Assembly: GCA_037576215.1 (NCBI GenBank)
Contig: JBANDB010000014.1
Span: 1,488,001 to 1,552,000, forward strand
Length of the DNA stretch: 64,000 nt
Source of the DNA: Armillaria gallica
Lineage: Eukaryota > Basidiomycota > Agaricomycetes > Agaricales > Physalacriaceae
Direction: 5' to 3'
The notes below the pieces were generated by a model, which saw only the letters and a list, made by a program, of their open reading frames with translations, made no database searches and was not told the DNA's origin. This document shows positions 23,648 to 41,215 of the stretch, in pieces. Made by a program: the position numbers and the translations under genes. The number at the start of each line of letters is the position of its first letter. The first letter of the stretch is position 1.

Positions 23648-26044
23648 TCAGCTACTTATCTCCGTTGTATTCTTCCGACGTCTCCGCTTTTTCTTCTTTC
23701 CTGCGTCCTCTTCCGGCAGCTTGCGCTTGTGGCCAGCTTCAGGAACATCTACGTCGCCAGCGTCGTCCTTCGCTTCCTCATCTAGCTCCTGATCTGGAGC
23801 TGCTCCCATCTTCGAACGCATGCGCTCCTTCTTCCCCTTCCGTTTCTTTGCCGGTTTCTCGCCCTCAAGTGTAGCGGCGCTGTCACCAGACCTTGCAGCA
23901 ATTTTGTGTTTCAGCTCCTTCAACTTCTCGCCTCGCTTCGAGTCCCACATGTTGTCTTTGCGATACGGCGCATATTTCTTGACACCCATGTATTCATTCA
24001 GTTCAGCATCTGTAGCCATCAAAATCTCGGTCGGAGTCAGGGCAAAGTTTTGTGCTTGTACGGGAGTATACTTGAAGCGCGTGGTCATGCCGCCAACCTA
24101 GAAGCAGAAAGTCATTTACGACTATCACAAGGACAGGCAGCACATACCATATCATTGAAGTCTAGCTCGTAGAGTTCGTTCATGTATTCATCTAATTTTT
24201 TCTTCCGCATCTCCTCTGTTCCATCCCACTCTTCGTCTTCATGCTCCATGTCGGCATCCATAGCATCGGCATCTACACCACCTGCATCCTCCTCCTCGAT
24301 GCCTTTCTTTTTCTTCTTCTTCTTCTTCTTCTTCGACTTTTGTTCATCATCTGAAACGACAATGTCACCAATGTCAATATCATCGTTCCACAACGGCTTG
24401 TCGGCATCCTCTACTTCTTCGTCTGCACCATAGAGTGCTTCCATTTTCGCGTCGTGAGTCTCGGGATCCCAGTCTGCATCCAAATCCAGTGTTTCTAGTG
24501 CTATAGAAGTAGGTGATGTTAGTCTTCCATTGGGCTCTTTTAAATGGGAAACATACCTGGATCGGCCTCAAAGTCCTTTCCACCTTCACGTCCAATCCTA
24601 TCCAACTTGGCTCGTATCTCCTTCATCTTTAAAGACTTGAGCCTTCTGACTTCTTCTTTCTTCTTCTGCAGCTCCTCTTCCTTCCTCGTCTTTCTGCGTT
24701 CCCGTGCGTCCTTTCTTGTAGTATCTTCTCGTCGTACAAGAGACGAGATGTTACGGGGGTAACTCTTGATCTCTGCTGCATCGCTATAGAGACGGTTTGA
24801 ATCACAGAGGTGTACAGAGCGAGAGAAAGAAAACGAACGGTTCCTCGAATCGGAAGTTGTAGGAGCTCTCGAATCGGTCCACAATCTCTTCGAAATCATC
24901 TTCGTCGATGTCGGGATCAACTGTCGGTAGGTCGTGACTGTCAGACGCAGAACCGCTCTTATCCTCGTCGTCCTCCACCTTTGCTTTACTTTTCCCTTTC
25001 GTTCGGCCAGATGTTGCTTCCCTATACGTTGGGACATGCGTCGAAGACCGGTCAATCCAACCTCGGTTGAGAATATAGCTGAAGAATCGATGGTCAACAG
25101 ACTATCGTTAGAGGAAGACTAAATTGCCGCACTTCATGAGGAATTCCTGATTTTCGTCCTCTTTAGATTTGTTGCTAGCAGCCCCCTTGCTCTTCCTTTT
25201 CGGTTTCTTCAGTGCACCCCCTTGCTGAGGCTCCTGCTTGACCGCATCTTCACTGTCATGGAGAGTGACCAATTCATTAAGATCACCGCCAACTTCACGC
25301 TGCAGAAAATCGCGATATTCTTCCTCCTCTTCTTCCTGTTCGTCTTTGGTCTTCTCTCGAGGAACGAGTAGATCATCGTCGTCGCGGTCGGCGTCGCCTT
25401 CGTGGAAAGCAGCTATTGTTTCTTTCCGAAGTTCATGTTGAGCTTCGACATGTGTCAACTCTGGCGATGGAGAACGAGACGTGGGATTGAGCGTGGATTC
25501 AAGTACAACTTGACGAAGAGTGACAGGCTTTGATTGCTGTAAAGGACATTTGTTGACATGGATCTGTCGAAAACTAGTAAATTTACCTTGGTTTTTGTTC
25601 GTGATTTCGGCTGTAGGACGACTGAACGCGTCTGCTCCTCTAAACGAAGACATATCACACATAGTTTCTTTTTTTTAATAAAAACAAAGCGCACCTCCGA
25701 AAATACTTTTCTCAGAATTGTAGATGTCTGGATCCTTCCTCTTGATTCGCGCTAGCGTCCTCAGAATTGCGGCATCCACAGCGGGTGTTAGTTCCTCTCC
25801 ATCTTCATCTTCGGACTCCGCTGACTCTGAGTCCGTTTCTTCTTCTTCGTCGTCTTCTTCGGCATCGGAACCATACTTGGCTTTCACTACAGGCTGTCAG
25901 ATTTTGTGGACAAGTGATTCAATAAGTAGACCGACACTTTTCGAGCTCTTCCCTTTCCTTTCTGTACTGAAATGCCTTTGCATAATGTTCGTTGATAGTA
26001 AGCTGGTGAGTGGATTCGTTGTCGGACTCCGAGTCTGACAACAT
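23648..26044 (-). CDS. KRI1: KRI1, 40S ribosome biogenesis factor
   Basis: Nucleolar protein needed for 40S subunit assembly. It starts MLSDSESDNESTHQLTINEH, as KRI1 proteins begin with an acidic Asp/Ser stretch. Conserved blocks: YAKAFQYRKEREELEKLKAK, RIKRKDPDIYNSEKSIF, NQEFLMKYILNRGWID, YPRNISSLVRREDTTRK with a long Lys/Glu coiled helix, EFDFNDM-like ELDFNDM, and the C-terminal KRI1 domain with FKYTPVQAQNFALTPTEILM and YMGVKKYAPYRKD. It ends in a Lys/Arg-rich tail (GKKKKRRRRKNTTEISS). A CTT microsatellite at 24304-24335 encodes ten or so lysines. Eight or so short introns. Divergent from the PhoD gene with 101 bp between start codons. Confidence 0.92.
24304..24335. repeat. CTT/AAG microsatellite inside KRI1
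   Basis: A run of TTC/CTT triplets coding for a lysine tract on the minus strand. It is in frame with a real gene, so it is a likely site of length polymorphism rather than a noncoding repeat. Confidence 0.85.
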
Positions 26045-26145
26045 CGTTGGCAAGAAAGAAAAAAAGGATGTCCGGGCCGGGTCTGTCTCCACTCTATTAC
26101 ATAACTTGGTGAGGCTTTCATTGCTACCACCACCTACTCTGCGCA

Positions 26146-28545
26146 ATGCGGCACTTTCAGGCGCTGATTCCAGCTGCTTTTTCGTCTATATTCCGGGTAT
26201 CTGCCTATCTTTTTCTGCAGGTGGTCAGTAGTGAAATTACATGAGTAGAACACCTCACTCACAAAAGACAGATTCCGTCCCCAATACTTGCAATAATCCT
26301 GCCAATTGCTTTCTCAGCATGGCTCATTACCGTGTGGATGCTGCCATCTCCTTCAGAGCACAAGGAAGCAAGCGATGACAAAGGCCGTACAGCAGCGGTA
26401 CGTAGCTCCTCTCCATGTTATCATTCATTTGGAAGTCTTATCGAGGATTGCTGTAGGTATACGTTGAGAGCGACGACATTGTGTTAAACATCTTTCTGTC
26501 GCTCCCATCATCATCGCGCCGAGTCCGCTGGATTACCAACGGAATCAACATCACTCTTCTTCTCGCCGCTGCCGAATTTCTTTGCTCCCCATTCTTAGAT
26601 TCCGCCTCAGATGTCGTCTTCACCCGCGTCGGTGCTGTCTATCCAGACAACGTCAAGATTGTTGCTCGTTATCCGTCTATAGACAATATGACACAACCCA
26701 TACGCATTGTATGGAGAGAGGCATCCAAGTCCGGCACTCGGGGTGACAAAGAAATATCTTGGAATGACGGCCCTATATTTAATTTTGATGAAAATCGCGA
26801 CTGGGTAGATGTCGTAAGGATTAAAGGACTCTGGCCTAACAGCCATTATGAATGTGCACCACTTCGTTCCGTTTACCGCCCTAACGAATCTGACTTGCGT
26901 TCCATTTCTAGACTCGCTTGCAACCACTAATGGAACGCTACTACAGTATCCCTCTACACCTATTGAATTTCATACGTTCCCCGACCCCCGCCTCCCTGGA
27001 AACAAGTTCAGTTTCTTGGTGTCGTCATGCATGACCACGAACTTTCCGTATCTCCCGTTCCAAGGACGACGAATCAAAGGTTATGACATACTTAGCGATC
27101 TCCTGTATCCGAAGGAGCCTGCTCTTAATTCTACCACTGACACAGATGTCACTGGAAATACGACCCTAGTGAAAAAAAGATCTCTGCCAGAGTTCTTGCT
27201 TTTCCTTGGCGATTTTATCTATGCCGACGTCCCCATTTACACGGGAAGCACCCTAGAGGACTATCGCAGGCTATATCGCAGAAACTATCAGAGCAACAGT
27301 TTTAGAAAAATTTATGAGCGTTTGCGTGAGTTTCAGAACTGTTTATAACAGGAAACAGCTTGTTGACGATTACTCAGCAATTTTTCATGCGTACGATGAT
27401 CATGAGGTACGTACGTGCACAATTAACTTGAACATCATTTGACAGCAGCATGAAGATTATTAATAACTACGCTGGCGATGGGGACGACCTCAAGCCACCT
27501 TTTCCAAATGCCTCAGATGCCTTTGATATCTACAACGCCAATTCAAATTACGATTCGATACACGAAAATCACTATTACTATGATTTTCGTTATGGTGATT
27601 CCGCTTTCTTCGTCATGGACACACGCCGCTATCGGTCCTCTGCAATCGACGATTTAAGCGCGCGCGGAATGCTCGGCGAGGCTCAATTAACTGCATTCTA
27701 TGACTGGCTTTCGAGGGTATGCCATATACTTGTCCCATTTCTAGCTAAATATCGATGTTTAGGCCAACGAAACTGCCGCCTTCAAATTTGTAGTAACTTC
27801 GGTCCCATTTACAACGCTTTGGGGTCATGACGCCGCTACGGACTCTTGGGCCGGTTTCCCTGTTGAAAGGGCTTCTATATTGCAATCGATGCACTCCGTG
27901 CCAAATGTGATAATTCTCTCTGGGGATCGCCACGAATTTGCCGCCATCGAATATAATCACGAAAGTTTGCATACCGTGCGAGAATTCTCCACAAGGTAGT
28001 CCTACTTGTGGCGTGTTGCTTTCTGTTTGATATCTGACGCCTTCTCGCATAGTCCTCTCAGCATGTTCTACATTCCTCTTTATAGAACACTGAAAATGCA
28101 AGGCGCAGAGATCGTTACTAGGATCAAACACAAACTGAACATGACCGATGAGGGACCGGAATATATAGCAGTGGAGGAACAGATTCCAGCGGAGAACGTA
28201 TTCAAATACATTCCCTCCGGCAACTATAAATGGTTCGTTCACATCCTACCATAGCAAATACTTCTCGTTATATTTCTATATCCAGGTCCACCATTGAAGT
28301 TGATACTACGGACTCGGAAAAGCCCGTCCTACGTCTCAAGCTCACTGTCGACGGTAAAACTGCATATAGGTGAGCGAGTTCTTCCGCCTTCTCAAATACA
28401 GACAGTATTCACATCTCGGCTTAGTTACACGTTAGATGGAACACCGGTGAAAATACACTCGTCCACAGCTTTGGGCGTATTTGTCTCGACAGGTATCAAG
28501 GACGTGTTTAATAAATTCGGCATACATCCAAGTAAATGGTTTTAA
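26146..28545 (+). CDS. PhoD-like metallophosphatase, membrane-anchored
   Basis: Phosphatase of the PhoD family with an N-terminal membrane anchor. The ATG at 26146 begins MRHFQALIPAAFSSIFRVSA; an intron ending ..AAAAGACAG puts the next exon in frame as IPSPILAIILPIAFSAWLI, a transmembrane helix. A second hydrophobic stretch is near INITLLLAAAEFL. PhoD metal-site motifs follow: LGDFIYADVPIY, HAYDDHEIINNY (after the intron at about 27406-27458), FFVMDTRRYRS, and VIILSGDRHEFAAIEY. The C-terminus carries YNHESLHTVREFSTSPLSMF. Related fungal proteins are vacuolar or plasma-membrane enzymes; substrate unknown. Eight or so introns. Confidence 0.87.
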
Positions 28546-28570
28546 TACTAATACGATATAACTATTGCTT

Positions 28571-32519
<3,949 letters not shown>

Positions 32520-32634
32520 GGTAGTAGAGAAGAGGTAAGGGTGGCCAGCGTTGGTGGGGCTGCCATACCCGAGTCTGAGGTATTAGGTCACATGGCAAAA
32601 GTCGATCTCAATTTCTTTTTTTCCCTCCACATCC

Positions 32635-33470
32635 ATGTATCGAGGCAATTCAAGAGGCGGTTTTCAACGAGGCGGCGGTGAGCTCCCTTTCTCTAACCGT
32701 TATTGTGACCTTATAGTGCAATTTCAGCCCGAGGAGGTCGTGGGGGCGGCAGGGGAGGATTCCAACAGAGGGACATGGGGCCTCCGGATACCGTCCTAGG
32801 TAATGTTTATTACTTCTTCCTGGATTGTTTTGTCTCTAATCTTCTTTTCAGAAATGGGGACCTTTGTGCATGCGGTTGAAGACGAAATGCTCTGCTCATC
32901 CCTTTTGCCCGATAAAGTCCCATATTTCAATGCTCCCATTTACCTGCAAAATAAATCAGTCATCGGAAAAGTCGACGAAATTCTTGGCCCAATAAACGAA
33001 GTCTACTTTTCCATCAAAATGGGCGAGGGCATGGTTGCCAACAGTTTTCAAAAGGGAGACAAGGTGTATATTGGCGGCGACAAACTTTTGCCAATAGAGC
33101 GTTTTCTGCCCAAGCCAAAAGTCGCAGGAGGTGCGCTGTCTTGTATCATTTGTTCTATCTACGTGCTCAACGGGCTGTTTTAGGTGTTACAAGTGAGTGG
33201 ATATCCTCTGTAGAAATAATGTAGTGGCTAAATGTCTTTTTAGAACGCGGTCGAGGTGGTCGAGGTGCAGGTGCTCCTCGCGGGCGTGGGGCAGCGGGTG
33301 GTCGTGGTGGATTCCAGTCGCGTGGAGGTAGCCGTGGTCGGGGGGGCGCAAGAGGTGGATTTGGGGATCGGGGCGGTCGCGGTGGTCCAAGGGGAGCCAG
33401 TCGGGGCGGCGGCGGCGGATGGGGCACCCGTGGCAGTGGCGGCGGTGGACGTGGATACCGTGGATCATAG
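32635..33470 (+). CDS. GAR1: GAR1, H/ACA snoRNP subunit
   Basis: Core protein of H/ACA ribonucleoproteins that pseudouridylate rRNA, in the nucleolus. Exon 1 from 32635 gives [15 protein letters not shown]. The folded core reads [55 protein letters not shown] and [18 protein letters not shown]. Two introns around a nine-base exon (GTGTTACAA, about 33184-33192) give VAGGVTKRGRGG, followed by a long RGG tail ending GGGRGYRGS and stop 33468-33470. Both N- and C-terminal GAR tails are therefore present. It is divergent from PEX6 with 115 bp between start codons. Confidence 0.93.
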
Positions 33471-33513
33471 TGTCCTTGTGGTTGAATATACCGCATTCAC
33501 GGCTTGAGCGTCT

Positions 33514-34310
33514 TTATCTCTGCCGACGCATTCTCGTATTTAAGTGACCGTTCTGTCTGGTTGGGTATCGCCTACACAGTGCAAATTAGAAGAATAGGAA
33601 GAGACCGAGAGATAACTTGCCTGGTCCAGGGCAGTGGTTTCAGCAATCGCTTTGTGAAGCTCGTCCTGAATCTTCGAATAGCGCCGGGCAAGGACTGGAG
33701 CGACATTGAGCGTGATACGCAAGACATGAAGCTACTCACATTCATCACCAGGCAAGGGCTCAGTATCCTCTTCTACCGAAATGTCCAGGTCGTCGTCTGC
33801 AGCGTCGGCGTCGCGCTCTTGGCGAATGAGCTTCTCAAATGTCGCTTCGATCTCCATGGGCACTGTGCGACGCGTCTCTGCAACGACCTTGTGCCAGCCA
33901 AGGCGAGTGTCTGCGAGCGCCCATATGCGCCTGTCGAGGGCCTCATCAAAGGGCTCCATGTCTAGATTCTGATGTAAAATTCTGACGACCAATAGCAGTG
34001 AGCTGAAGTACCGGGGTCACCCTCAACAAGGGACTGGTTGCGCCCGTTAATACGAAGATTTGATTGTGCCATTGAGAATGTTCTGTCCAAGTACTGGTGG
34101 ATATTGAACACACAAAAGACAAGTCAAGAGAAGGAAACCGACCTGTTGGGCGTGAGCTACCATGGCCGTCCTTTGACTCTCCAATCCCTGAGTACGTATC
34201 TGCTCCTCGACAAAGGAGAGAAACTGCCTCGAATAATCGGCCTTGATACGTTGAAAGTCGGCCTGAGTATCGACGTTGACGCGAAGTATGTCGTCTCGTG
34301 AAGATTCCAT
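33514..34310 (-). CDS. Kinetochore MIND-complex protein, Mis14/Nsl1-like
   Basis: Probable subunit of the Mis12/MIND complex linking centromere chromatin to Ndc80. MESSRDDILRVNVDTQADFQ and RQFLSFVEEQIRTQ are helical. The family mark is MEPFDEALDRRIWALADTR, followed by ETRRTVPMEIEATFEKLI, and after a 46 nt intron SLPGAIRRFRTSFTKRLLK. The start at 34310 is the first ATG of the exon. The last intron seems to be a GC-AG intron (GCAAGT donor near 33622); without it the stop would be at 33572. I know the family mainly from EPFDEALDRR, so the assignment is moderate. Confidence 0.7.
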
Positions 34311-34337
34311 GATGGTAAGAAAGCAAGTGTAATACAA

Positions 34338-34349
34338 CCCTAACCCTAA
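34338..34349. promoter_or_regulatory. Telomere-like CCCTAACCCTAA box upstream of the Mis14-like gene
   Basis: Two perfect CCCTAA units lie 28 bp upstream of the start codon, between the Mis14-like gene and the end of YJU2. Such telo-boxes are known binding sites of Myb/TRF-like factors in fungal and plant promoters. A chance occurrence is possible. Confidence 0.4.
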
Positions 34350-34361
34350 TATACAAAGTAT

Positions 34362-35332
34362 CTATGTCTTCACCTTTTTCACCACCTTTATTCCTAGAGT
34401 ATTCTTCTTTGCCTTCTTCACTGACGATGTCTTGGTAGATATCAGCGCTCGCGCAGAGTCCGGCAACAGGCTGTGTACATCCGGCTCAATGTCATCCGCC
34501 TTCCGTTTCACCGTTATCACGTTCTCCGGTGTCGAGTCCGTTGAAGAGCCCGGCATCGAAACCTTGGAGAAGACGGCTCTCACCAATTTCTCATCTTCAT
34601 CCTCCAATTTCTTGCGCTCCAGGTCCTCCGCCGACTCAATTTCCTCCAGCCCTATCCGGTCCAGCAAGTCGACAGTGTTTCCCACTCGCTCATTTCTCGC
34701 ATTCCGGGCACGGATGTCTTGTAGGGCATCCAAGATGTCCATTTCGCGTTTGGAATCCGTCGTCCGGTTTTCTAGCGCTTTCATAGGGTTGTTCTCTTCT
34801 TCCTCAAGCTTCGCTAGCCTGTCCTCCTCCTGGACTGCTTGTTCGTCTCTCCATGGTTCGAAATTCCGAGAAGCACCATGTTCAGCAGCATAGTCCGTGT
34901 TCTTAGGGTCCGTCTTGAACGTGATCTCTGCCGAACAGAGTGTGCTGAGCAGATGGTGAGAATAAAGCCTTATAGGTACCAAGACGAGTCACAAACCATT
35001 TGATGTAGAACCGAAATATCTTGATTCCATAGTAATCCTCGCCGTCTACTGTTTCTTTCCGGGCGTTGAACTTTTTGCCCTTGTAAATGTATTCTCCGCA
35101 AGTATTACAGCGCCTGTAAGAGGATATTAGATACGTCAGCATGAGATTGTGAGAGCACACACATGGAAAAGGGAGCCATTAGTCGAACTACCTGCTGTGA
35201 ATTCTTGGGCCCTTTTCGACGCGGAATGAGATCCGGGTCAAAGTCCGGGGGGAAATACTTGTTGAGAACTAGACGAAGATAAGAATACAGCCTTATATTT
35301 GCAGAGAAACAAATACCTTTGCGTTCAGACAT
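34362..35332 (-). CDS. YJU2: YJU2/CCDC94-type splicing factor (CWC16 family)
   Basis: First-step spliceosome factor that stabilises the branch helix. Exon 1 is only MSERK; after introns the protein continues [40 protein letters not shown] (first CxxC of the zinc site), [19 protein letters not shown], and [21 protein letters not shown] with the partner Cys just upstream, then [10 protein letters not shown]. Helical, charged C-terminus ends in KVVKKVKT. This is the exact order of the family. The start codon lies 95 bp from the divergent DHX35 start, so the two RNA-processing genes probably share a promoter. Confidence 0.94.
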
Positions 35333-35427
35333 GGTGGTTGGAGGTCAAGGGCAGTTGCTTATTGGATGATCGACGTCCCAGCCAAACAACGCCTCGAATT
35401 TCGAATTTCTTCCTCCTCTCTCCTGCT

Positions 35428-38209
<2,782 letters not shown>

Positions 38210-38381
38210 TGATGATACGTTTGTCGAATTTCATGAAAACTATCTGTATCTCTAGCATTTCTGTTGTCTATTTGGTGAATTTAGAGATTGGTTGCGTGAA
38301 TTAGAATTTTGAAGTGGCCGAAAGGGACGACCTGCTAAACTCGTGACATACGTGACGGTCTGTCCCGTACACTATACCTCG

Positions 38382-39071
38382 ATGGGTGCGTCTCAGTCCC
38401 GGCCAGAAGACAAGGTCTTTGTCAACGAAACCCCCATACAAGTACGGAATACCGCCTTTCTCTTGCAATATAGCCTGTTTACCCTCCTGTGTGCTAGTTT
38501 TCGCAGGATGTCGTCGACCAGCTCTCTGCTGACCTCTCTGCTCGGGACGTTACCCCAGAGCGACAGTCTACACTGGACGCACATATTCGGTCTCGGATAC
38601 AAAGCGAAATTGAACACCTCCGAAAGGAAGAGCAGGAAGTGCGCGAGCGCATCGAGCAAGCCCTAGAGAAGGAAAACCTGGATAGAGAACGAAGTCTGGC
38701 TGGCGAGACGGTGACAGGCGATGAAACCGGCAGCGTCAAGGACAGCGTGTCGCTCCTGAACGACCTGGAAGATATCCGCCAAAAGGTCGACCGCTTCCAC
38801 TCCCGGAAAGATCTCCAGGACATCCCCCAAGTCAAGTCGTACCAGGAAGCCGTGTTGGCGTGCTACAGGCTCGTCGTTTCCGCAATATTCCGTTGAACTT
38901 ATGTCACTGAAACTGCAACAGAGAAAAGTCCGGGAAGAGTCTCGATTGTTGGCGAGAAGTAGGGCTGTTCAAGGAGGCCGTGGCGCAGCTAGAACAGGTG
39001 CGTTCAATGCCCCCCCATCAAGTCATTATTTTCATTTTGTCGTGTAGAAATATGTTAAATCGTTACAATAA
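38382..39071 (+). CDS. MIC19: MICOS subunit MIC19
   Basis: Peripheral inner-membrane protein of the mitochondrial MICOS complex, which shapes crista junctions. MGASQSRPEDKVFVNETPIQ starts with an N-myristoylation-like MGxxxS. After an intron the family block FSQDVVDQLSADLSARDVTP follows, then a long charged coiled coil (EIEHLRKEEQEVRERIEQAL). A C-terminal half-CHCH follows with a CX10C pair (CYREKSGKSLDCW) and VGLFKEAVAQLEQ. The last exon encodes only KYVKSLQ. Its length (about 180 residues) and one Cys pair match fungal MIC19. Stops are 55 bp apart from the convergent gene. Confidence 0.88.
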
Positions 39072-39125
39072 TCTGGTCAAAATCATGAATACATTGTCCT
39101 TCGTATTTGGTCCATATCTGTCTTA

Positions 39126-40028
39126 TCAGAGTGCAACGCCAACCACTGATGACGGATCGTCAGGCTGTGAGTATGCTGAGCCGCTGGTTGCCTGCGATGT
39201 CCGAGAAGTCGTGCTGGACATTACAGCACCCACGATGGTCCGGCCCCGGCTGCTCCTCAAAAAGTGTGGCCATGACAGGCGCTGAGTGTCTCCTTGGTTT
39301 CTCGTGCCTGCACCTGAATCCTCAAGTTTCGACGCACAATCTCCCACCTCGCCACCAGGTGACGCGTTTTCATTTGAATCTGCTGAGCTAGTCGCAGATG
39401 GTTTACGATTTAGCTGCAGAAGATTTGGCAGGGAAGCCTTTTTCATTCGTAAAGGCGGGCCCTTGGACTGGTCTACATCGGGGGAAGACGCGACGGGTCG
39501 AAGAGACTTTGGAAGGGATGGCTTGGGTTTCGGCGGATCTGCAGGCTTCTTCTTCGCATCTGTTGTTTTGGCGCCGCCTTTGACGTTGTCTGCGAACTGT
39601 ACCTTGGTGGCATCTGGCACCCAAAAAACGGGTGCAAGATGAGGTATTCGAGGGCGGGAGAGTTTGGAAGCATTCATCATGGTGTTCTTGTTCGTTATCC
39701 GCAGGGTATTCTGGTTCATTTTTCATGTGAGTGAACATGGATGGTTAAGTAATTGCCTTACGAGCTCTTTCTGCTGCTTTAATTCATGACGTTTGATCTT
39801 TTTCCCCCACATTATCCACATGAACACTAAAAAGACTTTTGCGGCAGTTGAGGCATTGTTGGGTGAGTAAAAACGGGTAAGCTCACACGCCAGGAAAGCG
39901 CCTCCGGCAGTACCACCCGCGATCGCACCGACAGGGATTTCATTGGGGTTCTGATGGATCGCAGAGACTGTCGGTTCATTCTTGAACACTGTCGTCGTGA
40001 CAATGACTTCCGCCAGCGCTGGGGCCAT
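39126..40028 (-). CDS. Small predicted membrane protein, unknown function
   Basis: Two-exon gene. The ATG at 40028 (cat 40026-40028) starts MAPALAEVIVTTTVFKNEP. A glycine-rich hydrophobic segment IPVGAIAGGTAGGAFLACEL is followed by AAKVFLVFMWIMWGKKIKRH, so one or two membrane helices with a basic end are likely. After a 51 nt intron comes NTLRITNKNTMMNASKLSRP with RIPHLAPVFWVPDATKVQF, then a Lys/Pro/Ser-rich disordered tail. No family recognised. No obvious mitochondrial presequence, though small glycine-zipper proteins are often organellar. Confidence 0.6.
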
Positions 40029-41215
40029 GGTCGAGTCAAGCAAGAATCTGTCTCCTAAATTTTATAAAAGCCCCTCAGGTGCACCTCGTGTTTCAGCGCG
40101 TGTACTAGGAAGGGAGAACCCCGAAGAACTGATTTTACTTGTACTAAGAGATGTATTTATCAGCCTCGTGGGGATCTGGAGATCGCTACCATGAGGGGGA
40201 CATACGATTAGCTTTCTTTCTATACAGCGAAGGGGGGAATGCAAGGTTGTCTGCCGACGGCATTGGGCGCCTGGACTTGTACCTTTGTTGAATGACAGAT
40301 GAACGACCCCTGTTGATGAGCTTATCGTTGGGGATTGGAGAGTCGGGAGCAGTTTGTTTGTAGAAGCTGCAGTTCATTGGCCGTCCTTTCTCCCAAGAAG
40401 ATCAGCCGGCTACAACGGAAACGGAGACTCCCACCCTCTGCCGGTCAAAGATCCAAACCACAGCCCCTTTGAATTCTCCGGGATTTTGCTCGTTTCAAGT
40501 CGCCGGAGGCATTCGGCGAATAAGTACCTGTGACGACATTTCGTGAAATCCCTTCAATTATACAGAAAAGGTGCAATCTGGTTACTACCGGCACTCCGTT
40601 TGGGTAGCCTAAGCGGAGGTAAAGGCCGAAGAAACAATGCCTTACTATCCCCCTTCTGGCACCAGAGGGCTGGAACAATGCCAGAATAGGCTCGCAGAAA
40701 ATTCATTGTATTACCTTCGGGTCAAAGAAAGTATCCTGCAAATTGGGAGGAAAAACAAAGTTCGAGCGCAGATACGCACACCGGCGACTTGCTCGAAATA
40801 TATTGCCGGACTTATTTTTATTAAGAATTAGGTTGCTTGGGTTTGGGTTGCTTTTATTGTGCAGCTGCTCTGCGTATTTATCTCGTATTAATGATTCAAT
40901 ATTCAATGTCTGCACAAGAGGAGGAACGGAGACCGCACTGATGAATGCCGCAAGGAATGGAGCAAGGTCCGGGCAAATAAGAGATAAGCGGCGATTCAAG
41001 TTGCCGGGCAGCCAGCTGCTAGCTCTTCCTGCTTTTTCTCCCCACCCTTCTCTCTTGCTCTTGACTTCCATCTGCTCTTCATCCCGTGAACCGACCGCAG
41101 CTCACCCCGTCCCTTTCCCTTGTCCTCATCGTGCTTCACGTCGAGCACAGTCGTTTCCCCGTCGTTGCCAATCGAAACCCCGGTCTACAATACGGTCTCC
41201 AACACGGTGACAAAA
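40029..41215. promoter_or_regulatory. Long intergenic region upstream of the transcription factor gene
   Basis: About 1.2 kb with no convincing gene. The stretch 41030-41110 is strongly C/T-rich on the + strand and probably marks the core promoter and leader. Upstream ATGs exist before 41216, so small upstream ORFs may affect translation. This is the longest gene-free stretch outside the repeat block, as is usual for regulatory genes. Confidence 0.45.

Noticed and set aside
24182..24433. Ser/Phe-rich + strand frame with a run of Phe
   Set aside because: Antisense of the acidic and poly-lysine parts of KRI1.
33167..33496. Proline/arginine-rich frames on the minus strand
   Set aside because: They are the antisense reading of the GAR1 RGG tail, a composition artefact.
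40637..41210. Short + frames upstream of the transcription factor
   Set aside because: No motifs, no homology I recognise, and they lie in leader-like pyrimidine-rich DNA.
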